DNA from: Lachnospiraceae bacterium JLR.KK002
GTDB lineage: Bacteria > Bacillota > Clostridia > Lachnospirales > Lachnospiraceae
Length of the DNA: 64,000 nucleotides
NCBI GenBank assembly: GCA_036941025.1
Contig: JAYMNP010000001.1
Span: 3,060,501-3,124,500, forward strand
Direction of reading: 5' to 3'
Part shown: one piece after another, positions 23,787 to 31,966 of the stretch
Numbering within the stretch: the stretch's first letter is position 1
How the letters are laid out: each line of letters starts with the position of its first letter
Position numbers and translations under genes: made by a program
The notes under the pieces: generated by a model
What the model was told of the DNA's origin: nothing
What the model saw: the letters and a program-made list of their open reading frames with translations, nothing else
Databases searched by the model: none

Positions 23787-25166
23787 TTACTGTAACGTAT
23801 GGTTCATCTTCCCCAGAATCACCCGCAGCAGTTCCCCGGTCTTTTCCTCACTCTCTCTGAGGGCAAAAGGCACCTTTAATATTTCCATTGGAATACAGTC
23901 CGAAGTCCCGTCCGCTCCCAGATTAATATCATACCGCACCTCCATGGTTTCCGGTTCCTCATTCCGATGAAGGGGATAGATAAGAAACAGCTTCCCGGCG
24001 CCCCGTCTGGCGGCATAAACAGCCATCTGTTTCACATCGTTATCGCTTACCTTTAATTTCCGGTTTTCCTTCACTTTCCGGAACCGGTCAATTTCCTTGT
24101 ATTTGGCGTCCACCACCACAGTTCCGTACTCTGATTCCAGCAAAATGTCTTCCCGCAGACGGAACACATCTCCCAGATTTTCTCCGTCCACCACAAGGCT
24201 GGCCAGATACTGGTCTCCGGTCTGCGTCCGCACCCTGGCAGTTTCCTGGAACATTTCCTTTATAAATCCGCTTAAGAACCCTTCAAAAAGCATCTCCGCC
24301 GGAAACAGAAAACAAAAGGTATCCGCCATTCCCGTCCGGCAGGAAGCAGTCTGATTCAACAGAAACATCCTGCTCATGCTCAGAATCATCCGGTAGTCCG
24401 AACGCAGAAGATTCAGATGCACTCCGTCGCAGTCGGCAGGGCGGCACATCCGGCTGGCCACATCCCCCAGCTTCATCAGAATATTTCGAAGTATCTGTTT
24501 CGTCCCTTCCTGACAGGTAAGGTTCAGCAGGTACTGACAGGTACACTTTATAATCCGGTTCATCTGATTGTCAAACACAAATCCGGCACAGGTATAATCC
24601 AGGTAATGGGGATATCCGGAAGCATAATTCCGGGCATAGGTATTAAAATTAATTCTTCCTTTAATAATCGTTCCCTTTTCTCTGATTTCTTCATACTGGT
24701 AATACCGCTGCCAGTCCACCGCCGCTTTTACATAATGGGCATAGACGGTAATAAACAGCTCCAGCAGATTTTCCGCATGGCACAACTGACTCTTTACAGA
24801 GAGAAAGGGGAAATGCAGCCTGTCGCAATAGCCAAGCCAGTAAACCAGATTCTTTATCAAATCTTCCGGCGTCAGGTCTGCCCCGTCAAAATCATCCTCG
24901 TCTTCCTTAAAGATTTTGGGGAAAATATTGAGCTGTCCGCCCCGAAAGAGAATCGTGCCCACGTAATTTTGCAGCTTAATTCCGTTTTTCCTGTCAAAAT
25001 CTATAAACTGCTGCCGGCCCGCCACCTGCCCGTCTCTGTAAAAAACTGCCCGCTGCCGCCAGTCTTCCTGTAAAAACTGTTCCAGCTCCGCCAGGGCGCC
25101 AGCTTCCTGCCAGGATTCAGGAAGACGCTCTGTTCTCAGCTTCATAAATTCAAAACCATTCGTCAT
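23787..25166 (-). CDS. mcrC: McrC-type restriction endonuclease subunit
   Basis: In McrBC systems McrC supplies the nuclease and stimulates the McrB GTPase. This 459-residue protein has the N-terminal McrC domain (LQNYVGTILFRGGQLNIFPK) and the C-terminal PD-(D/E)XK core (LESEYGTVVVDAKYKEIDR), with the D-x12-D-x-K spacing of this nuclease class. Its start overlaps the mcrB stop by 4 bases (ATGA), so the two are translationally coupled. It is 100 residues longer than the E. coli protein, as in many Firmicutes. It is the last gene of the three-gene set. Confidence 0.9.
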   Translation of the reverse strand: MTNGFEFMKLRTERLPESWQEAGALAELEQFLQEDWRQRAVFYRDGQVAGRQQFIDFDRKNGIKLQNYVGTILFRGGQLNIFPKIFKEDEDDFDGADLTPEDLIKNLVYWLGYCDRLHFPFLSVKSQLCHAENLLELFITVYAHYVKAAVDWQRYYQYEEIREKGTIIKGRINFNTYARNYASGYPHYLDYTCAGFVFDNQMNRIIKCTCQYLLNLTCQEGTKQILRNILMKLGDVASRMCRPADCDGVHLNLLRSDYRMILSMSRMFLLNQTASCRTGMADTFCFLFPAEMLFEGFLSGFIKEMFQETARVRTQTGDQYLASLVVDGENLGDVFRLREDILLESEYGTVVVDAKYKEIDRFRKVKENRKLKVSDNDVKQMAVYAARRGAGKLFLIYPLHRNEEPETMEVRYDINLGADGTSDCIPMEILKVPFALRESEEKTGELLRVILGKMNHTLQ

Positions 25167-26218
25167 TGGCTAACCTTCTCTTTTACCCGAATCCGCCTGT
25201 TCCCTGTATCATCCACCTCAAAACTGCTGCCGGAGATACACTCCAGGGCCTTTTTCACTTTGGCTTCTTCATCATAAAAATATTCATACAGCAGGGGAAT
25301 GATGTTCCGGTTCATAACCGTTCCCAGCTCTTTTTCCTGTTTTCCGATAAAATAAGAATGTCCCACCAGCAAATCTGTACTCCGAAGCTCCTGCCGGAGA
25401 TATTGGTTCAGCCTGACCAGTACATTCCGAAGCCCGGTATCCTCAATCAGCTCCGGCCTGGGCGCCAGCTCCACAAAATCAAATCTCCGACGCAATGCGG
25501 CGTCAATCAGGGAAATCGACTTATCCGCCGAATTCATGGTTCCAATCACATAAAGGTTATTGGGAATTGCAAACAGCTCTCCCAGAGGCAGCGTAACCGC
25601 AATCTGATTCTGTTCTCCCCAGCGCTTGTCCTCCTCCAGAAGCGTAATCAGTTCTCCGAAAATTCTGGAAATATTTCCCCGATTAATCTCGTCAATGATT
25701 ATCACATAGCTGTTCTCATCATCCTTTCGGGCAGTATCTGCCATCTTCTTGAAAATGCCGTCTGCCACCTGAAATGACACCGTCTCGTCGGAGAGTCCGG
25801 GCCGAATCCCCTGTATAAATTCCTCATACCCGTAACTCTGGTGAAACGTAGTAAACACAATCCGGCCGGACGCCCGGTACCTTTCATACGCTTCCATCTG
25901 CCGGTTCCGCTCCTGATAAGACGCCGGCCCTTCTGAAACAGCTCTGTTTTCCAGAATGGCAAGGGCATATTCCACCGTGGCATAGGTTTTGCCCGTACCC
26001 GGCGCTCCATACAGAATCTGGTTCAGAGGATGCAGCTTCTGTCGTCTTGGTTTCCGGGCTTCCAGCCTGCGCTCAGACGAATCAGGCGAAGATTCCCTGT
26101 AATCCGGCTTCTGCTCCGGCATATGTCCGGCGCTGTCATACAGATTTCTCGCTTCCATAATCTTCCTCAGTCTGGCGTCAATCTGTTCGTCAATCATTCG
26201 TTCCGCTTCCCCGGCCAT
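25163..26218 (-). CDS. mcrB: McrB-type AAA+ GTPase subunit
   Basis: It carries the McrB AAA+ core: Walker A YGAPGTGKTYATVEYAL (about 68-85), Walker B VIIIDEINRGNISRIFGEL, sensor-1 region VIGTMNSADKSISLIDAALR and the arginine-rich RRRFDF. McrB proteins use GTP to translocate DNA before cleavage by McrC. The N-terminal region is only about 65 residues and shows no recognisable DNA-binding domain, so target choice may lie in the preceding 248-residue protein. ATG 26218 is preferred, having AGAGGTGAG upstream; ATG 26233 overlaps the previous gene. Confidence 0.9.
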   Translation of the reverse strand: MAGEAERMIDEQIDARLRKIMEARNLYDSAGHMPEQKPDYRESSPDSSERRLEARKPRRQKLHPLNQILYGAPGTGKTYATVEYALAILENRAVSEGPASYQERNRQMEAYERYRASGRIVFTTFHQSYGYEEFIQGIRPGLSDETVSFQVADGIFKKMADTARKDDENSYVIIIDEINRGNISRIFGELITLLEEDKRWGEQNQIAVTLPLGELFAIPNNLYVIGTMNSADKSISLIDAALRRRFDFVELAPRPELIEDTGLRNVLVRLNQYLRQELRSTDLLVGHSYFIGKQEKELGTVMNRNIIPLLYEYFYDEEAKVKKALECISGSSFEVDDTGNRRIRVKEKVSQ

Positions 26219-26222
26219 ATGC

Positions 26223-26969
26223 TCACCTCTCATTTATAATTTTTTCCGCAAGTTCCCGATATTCCCCGTTCAACGTAAGTCTCAAATCCAGATGATTCCC
26301 TTCTTCCAGAAGAAATCCTCCATATGCAAAATTACCGGGCACATAGATGTGAGACAGTTTGTTTTCCACAATGGCCCCAGCTCCGAAAGATAACTTTCCT
26401 GCCCGGTATTCTTCTATCAGACGTCCCAGCTCTTCCTCCTGCCCCACATCGTCGTCTCTGCGGATTACCGTGTTCAGCAGATACCATTCCCAGTAATCCA
26501 GATATTCATATTCTTCCAATGCCTTCAGGGTGGCTTTTAAGGGGTGCAGCATTCCTTTTTCACAGGTATAGGAAATCAGCGTTTTCTGATAACAGAGACG
26601 GTAAATTTCCTGAAGCACTCCCATCTGCTGCCGGTGGGCCTCCGTCAGACATTGGCTCATAAGCTGTTCCATTTCCAGCAATTCCAACAGAAGGCGTCCG
26701 TCCTCTGTATAAATCTGCTCCCTGTCCGGAATTTCAGAGGATTTCAGCACACCCTTTTTCAGTATGCCGAATTCCTCCATCATCCGCTTAATAGTCCGTA
26801 TCTGGCCCGGCTTTGTGCCCAGCTCCTCTGCCATATACTCCTGCAGAGACCTCCAGCTTCGTCCGCCGGACTTCTCCGTATCATTCAGAATTCCGGTAAT
26901 TTCCAGAATCTGCCGGTGGAGCTTTTCCGATATTTTTCTTCCTTCGTACTTCCATCCCCTCAGTTCCAT
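26223..26969 (-). CDS. Unrecognised first gene of the McrBC unit, possible specificity subunit
   Basis: This 248-residue soluble protein is not a family I recognise. Residues 1-85 look like a winged-helix module (KPGQIRTIKRMMEEFGILKKG), which would suit DNA reading. The middle is helical (LLELLEMEQLMSQCLTEAHR), and the C-terminus is a beta-rich domain (FGAGAIVENKLSHIYVPGNF). It ends 4 bases before mcrB and belongs to the same operon. Because this McrB lacks its own N-terminal recognition domain, this protein may replace it; that is inference from context. Confidence 0.6.
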   Translation of the reverse strand: MELRGWKYEGRKISEKLHRQILEITGILNDTEKSGGRSWRSLQEYMAEELGTKPGQIRTIKRMMEEFGILKKGVLKSSEIPDREQIYTEDGRLLLELLEMEQLMSQCLTEAHRQQMGVLQEIYRLCYQKTLISYTCEKGMLHPLKATLKALEEYEYLDYWEWYLLNTVIRRDDDVGQEEELGRLIEEYRAGKLSFGAGAIVENKLSHIYVPGNFAYGGFLLEEGNHLDLRLTLNGEYRELAEKIINER

Positions 26970-27047
26970 GGGTTCCCAGCCCTTCTCCCGGAAATAAAAT
27001 CCGGATTATACTTCTGTCCTTTGCTGTTTCAATACAGCAGCACATTT

Positions 27048-28385
27048 TTATTCCTTTTCTTCCATCACGCTCATGTAGGCAGGACGGATAATCTTATTCA
27101 TTCCAATCAGCTCCTCCATCCGGTGAGCGCTCCAGCCCACGATTCTGGCAATGGCAAATATAGCGGTATACAGCTCTCTGGGAATGCCCAGCATATCATA
27201 AACAAACCCGCTGTAAAAGTCCACATTGGGGCTTACACCCTTGAAAATATGGCGTTTCTGTGCAATCAGTCTTGGAGCCAGTTCCTCAATGCTGTTATAA
27301 AGCAGCATATCTTCCTCCCTTGCTTTGGCCGATGCCAGTTTCTCCACATATTTCTTAAATACCTGTTCTCTTGGGTCAGACAGGGAATACACCGCATGGC
27401 CCATTCCATAAATCAGTCCCTTACCGTCAAAGGCCTCTCCCTCCAGAATTTTACTTAAATACGCTTCGATTTCTTCTTTGTCATGAACATCCCGGATATG
27501 GTCCCGGATATTTTCCATCATTTCCATTACCTTGATATTGGCTCCGCCATGTTTGGGCCCTTTCAGGGAAGACATAGCCGCCGCAATGGAAGAATATGTA
27601 TCGGAACCGGAGGAAGTCACCACTCTCGTGGTAAAGGTGGAATTATTTCCGCCGCCATGCTCCATATGCAGAAGCAGCGCCACATCCAGTACCTTGGCTT
27701 CCAGCTTGCTGTACTGCTTATCCGGCCGCAGCATAAGCAGCAGATTCTCCGCTGTGGAAAGCTCCGGCTCCGGCCGGTGTATGTACATGCTGTCATCATT
27801 TTCATAATGGTTGTAGGCATGATATCCATACACAGCCAGCATGGGGAAAATACTAATCAGCTCAATACACTGACGCAGACTGTTGCTGATGACTTCCGGA
27901 GAATCCATCTGACTGTCATAGGAAGCCAGTGTCAGAATACTTCTGGTCATGGAATTCATAATGTCCTTGGTAGGCGCTTTCATAATGACATCTCTGGTAA
28001 AATTGGTGGGAAGAGTCCTGCACCGGGCCATAATTCCGCAGAATTCCTTCAGTTCTTCCTCGCCCGGCATCTCTCCGAACAGCAAAAGATACGCTGTTTT
28101 TTCAAATCCAAATCCGTCGTCACCCATGCGCTTCACCAGATTCTGCACATTGTAGCCACGGTACCACAACTGTCCGTCACAGGGAGTTTTCACCCCGTCC
28201 ACTTCCTGAAAAGATGTAATTTTGGAAATGGTGGTAAGACCTGTGAGCACTCCTTTTCCATTCATATCCCGCAGTCCCCGGTTTACTCCGTACTCCTCAA
28301 ATAATTTATCTGAAATACTGTCGTTTTTCCTGCAGACTGTTTCCTGTTTTATGGCGTAATTCATCAATTCGTTTTCATTTCGCAT
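27048..28385 (-). CDS. gltA: Citrate synthase, likely independently translated
   Basis: It condenses oxaloacetate with acetyl-CoA to citrate, feeding glutamate synthesis in anaerobes with an incomplete TCA cycle. The 445-residue protein has the citrate synthase signature: HGGGNNSTFTTR and KGPKHGGANIKV with catalytic His, GMGHAVYSLSDPR, and the catalytic Asp in NVDFYSGFVYDMLGIP. A strong AAGGAGGT lies 6 bases before ATG 28385. The protein has an N-terminal extension of about 30 residues typical of clostridial forms. Upstream it continues in frame into MarR (see the fusion entry). Confidence 0.93.
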   Translation of the reverse strand: MRNENELMNYAIKQETVCRKNDSISDKLFEEYGVNRGLRDMNGKGVLTGLTTISKITSFQEVDGVKTPCDGQLWYRGYNVQNLVKRMGDDGFGFEKTAYLLLFGEMPGEEELKEFCGIMARCRTLPTNFTRDVIMKAPTKDIMNSMTRSILTLASYDSQMDSPEVISNSLRQCIELISIFPMLAVYGYHAYNHYENDDSMYIHRPEPELSTAENLLLMLRPDKQYSKLEAKVLDVALLLHMEHGGGNNSTFTTRVVTSSGSDTYSSIAAAMSSLKGPKHGGANIKVMEMMENIRDHIRDVHDKEEIEAYLSKILEGEAFDGKGLIYGMGHAVYSLSDPREQVFKKYVEKLASAKAREEDMLLYNSIEELAPRLIAQKRHIFKGVSPNVDFYSGFVYDMLGIPRELYTAIFAIARIVGWSAHRMEELIGMNKIIRPAYMSVMEEKE

Positions 28386-28835
28386 ATTGTACCTCCTTCG
28401 GCTGCAAAGGGCATTTTTCATATTCCGGCTGACCTTCCCGGATACCTGGAGCAATACCTTCTTCTCTTCCTCCGTCACTCCGTTCAGAATGATGTCATAC
28501 ATCTGTCTGCGCAGCTCTGTCACCCGGTCTGCTATTCCGGCTGCCTGCTCCGTCAGCATCAGATGCCTGCATCGGCGGTCTGCCTGGTCCGGAACCGCAT
28601 AGATGAGCTGCTGTTTCGCCATACGGTCCACAGACTGGGAAATATGCCCTTTGTTAAATAAATTGAGACTGCTGATATCTTTTGATGTGTTGTGTTCCCC
28701 GGATTTGTAGAGAAAATACAGAATGTCAATATCAATTTTCCGCAGGTTATATTCTGCCCGCAATGCTTCGATTCTCCGGTTATATAATGTCTGAAACTGG
28801 GTCCCCTGCAGAAGACCCTCAAGCATCCAGTCCAT
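27048..28835 (-). CDS. MarR-family regulator read through in frame into citrate synthase
   Basis: From ATG 28835 (GAGGTAAG upstream) the first 150 residues form a MarR winged-helix protein (IDIDILYFLYKSGEHNTSKD, HISQSVDRMAKQQLIY, DRRCRHLMLTEQ). There is no stop before a complete citrate synthase begins at 28385 with its own AAGGAGGT site. The ORF could therefore give a fusion of 595 residues, a separate citrate synthase, or both. A palindrome just upstream (28850-28865) is a likely MarR operator. Loss of the MarR stop codon, or a sequencing error removing it, are alternatives. Confidence 0.7.
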   Translation of the reverse strand: MDWMLEGLLQGTQFQTLYNRRIEALRAEYNLRKIDIDILYFLYKSGEHNTSKDISSLNLFNKGHISQSVDRMAKQQLIYAVPDQADRRCRHLMLTEQAAGIADRVTELRRQMYDIILNGVTEEEKKVLLQVSGKVSRNMKNALCSRRRYNMRNENELMNYAIKQETVCRKNDSISDKLFEEYGVNRGLRDMNGKGVLTGLTTISKITSFQEVDGVKTPCDGQLWYRGYNVQNLVKRMGDDGFGFEKTAYLLLFGEMPGEEELKEFCGIMARCRTLPTNFTRDVIMKAPTKDIMNSMTRSILTLASYDSQMDSPEVISNSLRQCIELISIFPMLAVYGYHAYNHYENDDSMYIHRPEPELSTAENLLLMLRPDKQYSKLEAKVLDVALLLHMEHGGGNNSTFTTRVVTSSGSDTYSSIAAAMSSLKGPKHGGANIKVMEMMENIRDHIRDVHDKEEIEAYLSKILEGEAFDGKGLIYGMGHAVYSLSDPREQVFKKYVEKLASAKAREEDMLLYNSIEELAPRLIAQKRHIFKGVSPNVDFYSGFVYDMLGIPRELYTAIFAIARIVGWSAHRMEELIGMNKIIRPAYMSVMEEKE

Positions 28836-28849
28836 GCTTCTTACCTCAT

Positions 28850-28905
28850 AGTTTAATTTTAAACTAAATATATCACGTATTTCCGGGGAAATCAAGTTTA
28901 ATTTT
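28850..28905. promoter_or_regulatory. Probable MarR operator sites
   Basis: AGTTTAATTTTAAACT (28850-28865) has perfect 7-base arms around TT and lies 15 bases upstream of the MarR start. A second partial copy, AGTTTAATTTT, starts at 28895. MarR proteins bind such AT-rich palindromes of 16-20 bases. Autoregulation is inferred. Confidence 0.55.
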
Positions 28906-29653
28906 CGTTGAGTAACCCATTCTGCAACATTTGCTGTCCGGCAGATGAAAAACATCTGAAGCCTTTTACTCTTCTCTTCGATTCCAGCATACGGTAAATA
29001 CCAGAACCAGCCCCGATTACCACTGCTCCCACAAAAGATGTTTTCTCCCGGTATTTCCGGAAAATCCTTTCGCTCATCACAGCTCCCAGACAGGAGGCCC
29101 CGCCTGTCAGCAGCAGAATCAGACTGATTTGGATTTTATTATAACCCAGCTCAAAATAATACTGTTTTTAAAATGCCGTACCACCAGTTCCCGGACACCT
29201 CCCGTTTCTTTTCCGGAAGAACCGCAGGGTATCTCCGTCATAAACGATACCGGAAGCAGAGCCAGCACTCCAATTGCCAGACATGCACTGTAGCATGAAA
29301 AATAAGAATATTCTGCCAGAATACCGCCCGGAACCGTGGCAATCCCCTGAGAAATTTCTATTACAACATTTAATTTACCATATACGCCCATACAGTGTTC
29401 TTCCCGGCCCAGACATTTCATACTGTCATAAACCAGCGCCTCTTCCGAGCCTGAATTGAAATTATTTCCCAGGGCCTGCATCATAAAACTCAGGGCAAAC
29501 CAGCCAAAAATACTGGTTGCATGATATACCCCCTCCAGTATTCCGATTTCTGCCAGACTCATCCCGCAATATGCCAGATACAGCACCCATATGGAACTTT
29601 GCATATTCAGATTTGTAATCAAATACCCATACAAGCATGGCTATTTTCCTCAT
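28898..29653 (-). pseudogene. MFS transporter, broken by frameshifts and an internal deletion
   Basis: The N-terminal part reads LITNLNMQSSIWVLYLAYCG and MSLAEIGILEGVYHATSI, typical of a Firmicutes MFS subgroup. It then jumps to FNSGSEEALVYDSMK, missing the motif-A loop and about two helices. It continues to GGILAEYSYFSCYSACLAIG, shifts frame near 29150, and resumes as KIQISLILLLTGGASCLGAV and MSERIFRKYREKTSFVGAVV. A start MRKIAM at 29653 is in another frame. At least two frameshifts and one deletion are visible, so no functional product is expected. It precedes the MarR gene on the same strand and may once have been linked to it. Confidence 0.75.
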
Positions 29654-29663
29654 TGCTTGCGGG

Positions 29664-29712
29664 AATAAACTTCACCTCCGCGAGCTGCGCATAATTATTT
29701 AATCCTGTAAGG
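29664..29712. repeat. Dispersed hairpin repeat, copy 3 (partial)
   Basis: AATAAACTTCACCTCCGCGA and GCTGCGCA match the left part of the copy at 12085. The right arm is reduced to CCTGTAAGG. It abuts the start of the broken MFS gene. Confidence 0.5.
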
Positions 29713-29990
29713 CAAAAAGAGTCTGGCCGCCGCGCAGGGGCCAAACTCATCTGGAATTACTGCAAATCTTATCTTTCAGAACCTTCTGACGTGGTGGTTT
29801 CACAGGAGCAAAATCACTGAATTTTTCTGAAAAAGGGCGCAGTAATCCTGTAAACATGAATTTTACATGTTTTTGACATGGGACTGCTGCTGCAAACCGG
29901 AACATACCCTAACCTGTTCATTTTGCACTCTCCTTTTCAGAATATTGATTCATTATAACATTTCCTTTACAAATGTACAATCGGTTTAAA

Positions 29991-30043
29991 TTGTAAACTA
30001 ATATATTTTTTTAGTTGACATTTTGTCAGCCTGCTATTATACT
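29991..30043 (+). promoter_or_regulatory. bioY promoter overlapped by a BirA-type operator
   Basis: TTGTAAACTA (29991-30000) and TAGTTGACAT (30012-30021) form an inverted repeat with an 11-base spacer, resembling Firmicutes BirA operators. The right arm contains the -35 box TTGACA (30015-30020), with TATACT at 30038-30043 after 17 bases. Binding of biotinoyl-AMP-loaded BirA would block the promoter. Confidence 0.7.
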
Positions 30044-30075
30044 TGTAAGCACATAAAAAATTTTGGAGGATATTT

Positions 30076-30660
30076 ATGAAAAAAACATCGTCAGACACAA
30101 AAAACTCTTTTTCTTCTCCCACCGGCTTTTCGGTCCGCCAGATTGCTGTCATCGGCCTTATTACTGCCGTTACCTGTATTCTGGCCCCCTGTTCCCTTCC
30201 CATTGGGCCGGTGCCCATATCCCTGACAAACCTTGTCATTTATTTTTCCCTGTACGTTCTGGGCACCAGGGACGCAGCCATCAGTTATCTGGTCTATCTG
30301 CTGATTGGTCTGGCCGGCCTGCCTGTTTTTTCCGGGTTCACCAGCGGACCGGAAAAACTTTTCGGCCCCACCGGCGGCTATCTGGTGGGCTTCCTCCCTA
30401 TGGCTGTTATCGCCGGGATTTTCATTGAGAAATTTGCTTCCAGCCGTATGCTCTGTCTGACCGGAATGATTCTGGGAACCATTGTCTGCTACGCCTTTGG
30501 AACCGCATGGCTGGCTGTTCAGGCCGGTCTGGACGTTAAGGCCGCTCTGTTTGCCGGAGTTATTCCTTTTATACCGGGGGATCTTATAAAGATGGTTCTT
30601 GCCATGACTGCCGGGCCTCAGATTCGGAATCAGCTAATCCGGGCCGGCCTTCGTTCCTGA
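30076..30660 (+). CDS. bioY: Biotin transporter substrate-binding component BioY
   Basis: BioY is the S component of an ECF-type biotin importer. The 194-residue protein has about six membrane helices, the conserved N-terminal PIGPVPISLTNLVIYFSLYV, the central FSGFTSGPEKLFGPTGGYL with G/P-rich signature, and the C-terminal FIPGDLIKMVLA. The start has TTGGAGG about 7 bases upstream. Energising EcfAA'T genes are not nearby, so it likely uses a shared module. The operator points to BirA control by biotin status. Confidence 0.95.
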   Translation: MKKTSSDTKNSFSSPTGFSVRQIAVIGLITAVTCILAPCSLPIGPVPISLTNLVIYFSLYVLGTRDAAISYLVYLLIGLAGLPVFSGFTSGPEKLFGPTGGYLVGFLPMAVIAGIFIEKFASSRMLCLTGMILGTIVCYAFGTAWLAVQAGLDVKAALFAGVIPFIPGDLIKMVLAMTAGPQIRNQLIRAGLRS

Positions 30661-30670
30661 AAGAAAATTG

Positions 30671-30699
30671 TTGACAAACCTCAAAAAGTATGTTATTAT
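30671..30699 (+). promoter_or_regulatory. tRNA-Pro promoter
   Basis: TTGACA (30671-30676) and TATTAT (30694-30699), 17 bases apart, end 13 bases before the tRNA. Confidence 0.8.
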
Positions 30700-30712
30700 G
30701 CCATAGTGATGT

Positions 30713-30786
30713 CGATGCGTGGCTCAGCTTGGTAGAGCGCTGCGTTCGGGACGCAGAGGTCGCAGGTTCAAATCCTGTCGCATCGA
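30713..30786 (+). tRNA. tRNA-Pro (anticodon CGG)
   Basis: The cloverleaf is complete: acceptor CGATGCG pairs with CGCATCG (30779-30785), and the anticodon stem CTGCG/CGCAG encloses the loop TTCGGGA with CGG at 30747-30749. The T arm GGTTCAAATCC is present. CCA is not encoded. The gene is flanked by its own promoter and terminator. Confidence 0.95.
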
Positions 30787-30802
30787 TTATATGGTACAGG
30801 AC

Positions 30803-30846
30803 AAAAGTGCCGATTTCCTTTCATATGAGGGATTTCGGCACTTTTT
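30803..30846. terminator. Terminator between tRNA-Pro and the converging hydrolase gene
   Basis: AAAAGTGCCGA and TCGGCACTTTT pair around a loop that can extend the stem; T runs occur on both strands, so it is probably bidirectional. Confidence 0.85.
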
Positions 30847-30866
30847 CTATTTTCATATTTCCTGTT

Positions 30867-31844
30867 TTAATTCATCCAGGCCACCTGCTGGGAAGTTCTC
30901 AGAGGAAATCTCCTGCACTGGCAGCCATTCAGATTTTCCCGGTTCATATTTACTGCAGTAATCTGGCTGTTGGAATAAGTCTTATAATAATAAATTCCCT
31001 TATCTGCATTGATACAGCAGGCATACCTGGTAATCTCATAACGTTCTTCCGGAGTAACCACACTTCCTCTTACCATAGCCACCGAATCCAGCATATGGAA
31101 AAACTGAGAAATACTGCTCTGCTCATCCTCCTCACAGACCGAATTCATACTCAGGTAAGAGGCCTTTACGAAACGGGAGGCCGGAGAAAAATCCCCAGGC
31201 AGGCCAAAGCTCCCAAGTCCCTGCCCAAAAGGCTGCAAAGTGGAAATCCGGTTAAAACAGTTCTCAGGCTGGCCTGTAATCAGATTCTGATACTGACAGA
31301 TATTTGTCATCTGAAACGGAAAAGACGGATTGTTTGACAACACTCCCACAGAATTTTCAAAAACCTCCAGCCCGCTTTTGGTGGACTCCAGTACAATAGA
31401 AGATTCCCTGTCTGCAATATGCCAGTGCAGAGGCGTCAGAGGTATTTCCTCACTGAAAGGAATCCCGATTAAACGTGTGGACGCCAGAAGTTCTCTGGCC
31501 TCCTCCACAGAAGCACACTTTCCCAGAATCCAGTACACCAGTTCAAAAGGAGAAATACTGGCGCTGCCTTCCTCCTCTTCCATGGGATAATACGCGCTGT
31601 CAGGAAAATTCAGCCCCGCAATACAAAGTCCCTTCTCATTTACAGCCTCCGCATACAGAGGAATTCCTTCTATCACAGAGGCCATTCCCAGCATGGCATA
31701 ATGCCGGTGCAGCATTCCCTCCTTCCGAAACTGAAACGCAAAATTCCGCGGCGTAAACACCACGCACTCCTGAAATCCTTCTGCCAGATCCATGGTACGC
31801 CCAAAATAAAAATCCTTTGTTTTCATCGAAATACTGGTACACAT
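30867..31844 (-). CDS. bsh: Choloylglycine hydrolase family protein, probable bile salt hydrolase
   Basis: This is an Ntn hydrolase that cleaves amide bonds of glycine- or taurine-conjugated bile acids, or penicillin V in related enzymes. Processing leaves the nucleophile Cys2 (start MCTSIS). Further conserved positions are GRTMD (Arg16, Asp19), SNNPSFPFQ (Asn near 175) and SPASRFVKASYL (Arg near 220). The length of 325 residues matches the family. ATG 31844 is fixed by the need for Cys at position 2 and by AAGGAG upstream; the longer frame adds an impossible leader. Substrate choice between bile salts and penicillins is not certain, but the gut-type gene set favours bile salts. Confidence 0.9.
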   Translation of the reverse strand: MCTSISMKTKDFYFGRTMDLAEGFQECVVFTPRNFAFQFRKEGMLHRHYAMLGMASVIEGIPLYAEAVNEKGLCIAGLNFPDSAYYPMEEEEGSASISPFELVYWILGKCASVEEARELLASTRLIGIPFSEEIPLTPLHWHIADRESSIVLESTKSGLEVFENSVGVLSNNPSFPFQMTNICQYQNLITGQPENCFNRISTLQPFGQGLGSFGLPGDFSPASRFVKASYLSMNSVCEEDEQSSISQFFHMLDSVAMVRGSVVTPEERYEITRYACCINADKGIYYYKTYSNSQITAVNMNRENLNGCQCRRFPLRTSQQVAWMN

Positions 31845-31966
31845 CGCATCTCCTTTTCCGCCCTTTTGACAGGCCAATAACCTTATGTTATGCTTTATCA
31901 TATCCAGAAACTCTTTTAAATATGAACACAATTATTGCAGACACCTGTGATTACCGGAGAATAACC

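Larger units (their letters stand above)
29654..30075. other. Intergenic region with repeat copy 3 and the bioY control region
   Basis: The left end holds dispersed repeat copy 3. The middle (29730-29940) shows no coding frame that I can support; it has a near-repeat of AATCCTGTAA (29701 and 29846). The right end carries the bioY promoter and operator. Confidence 0.5.
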
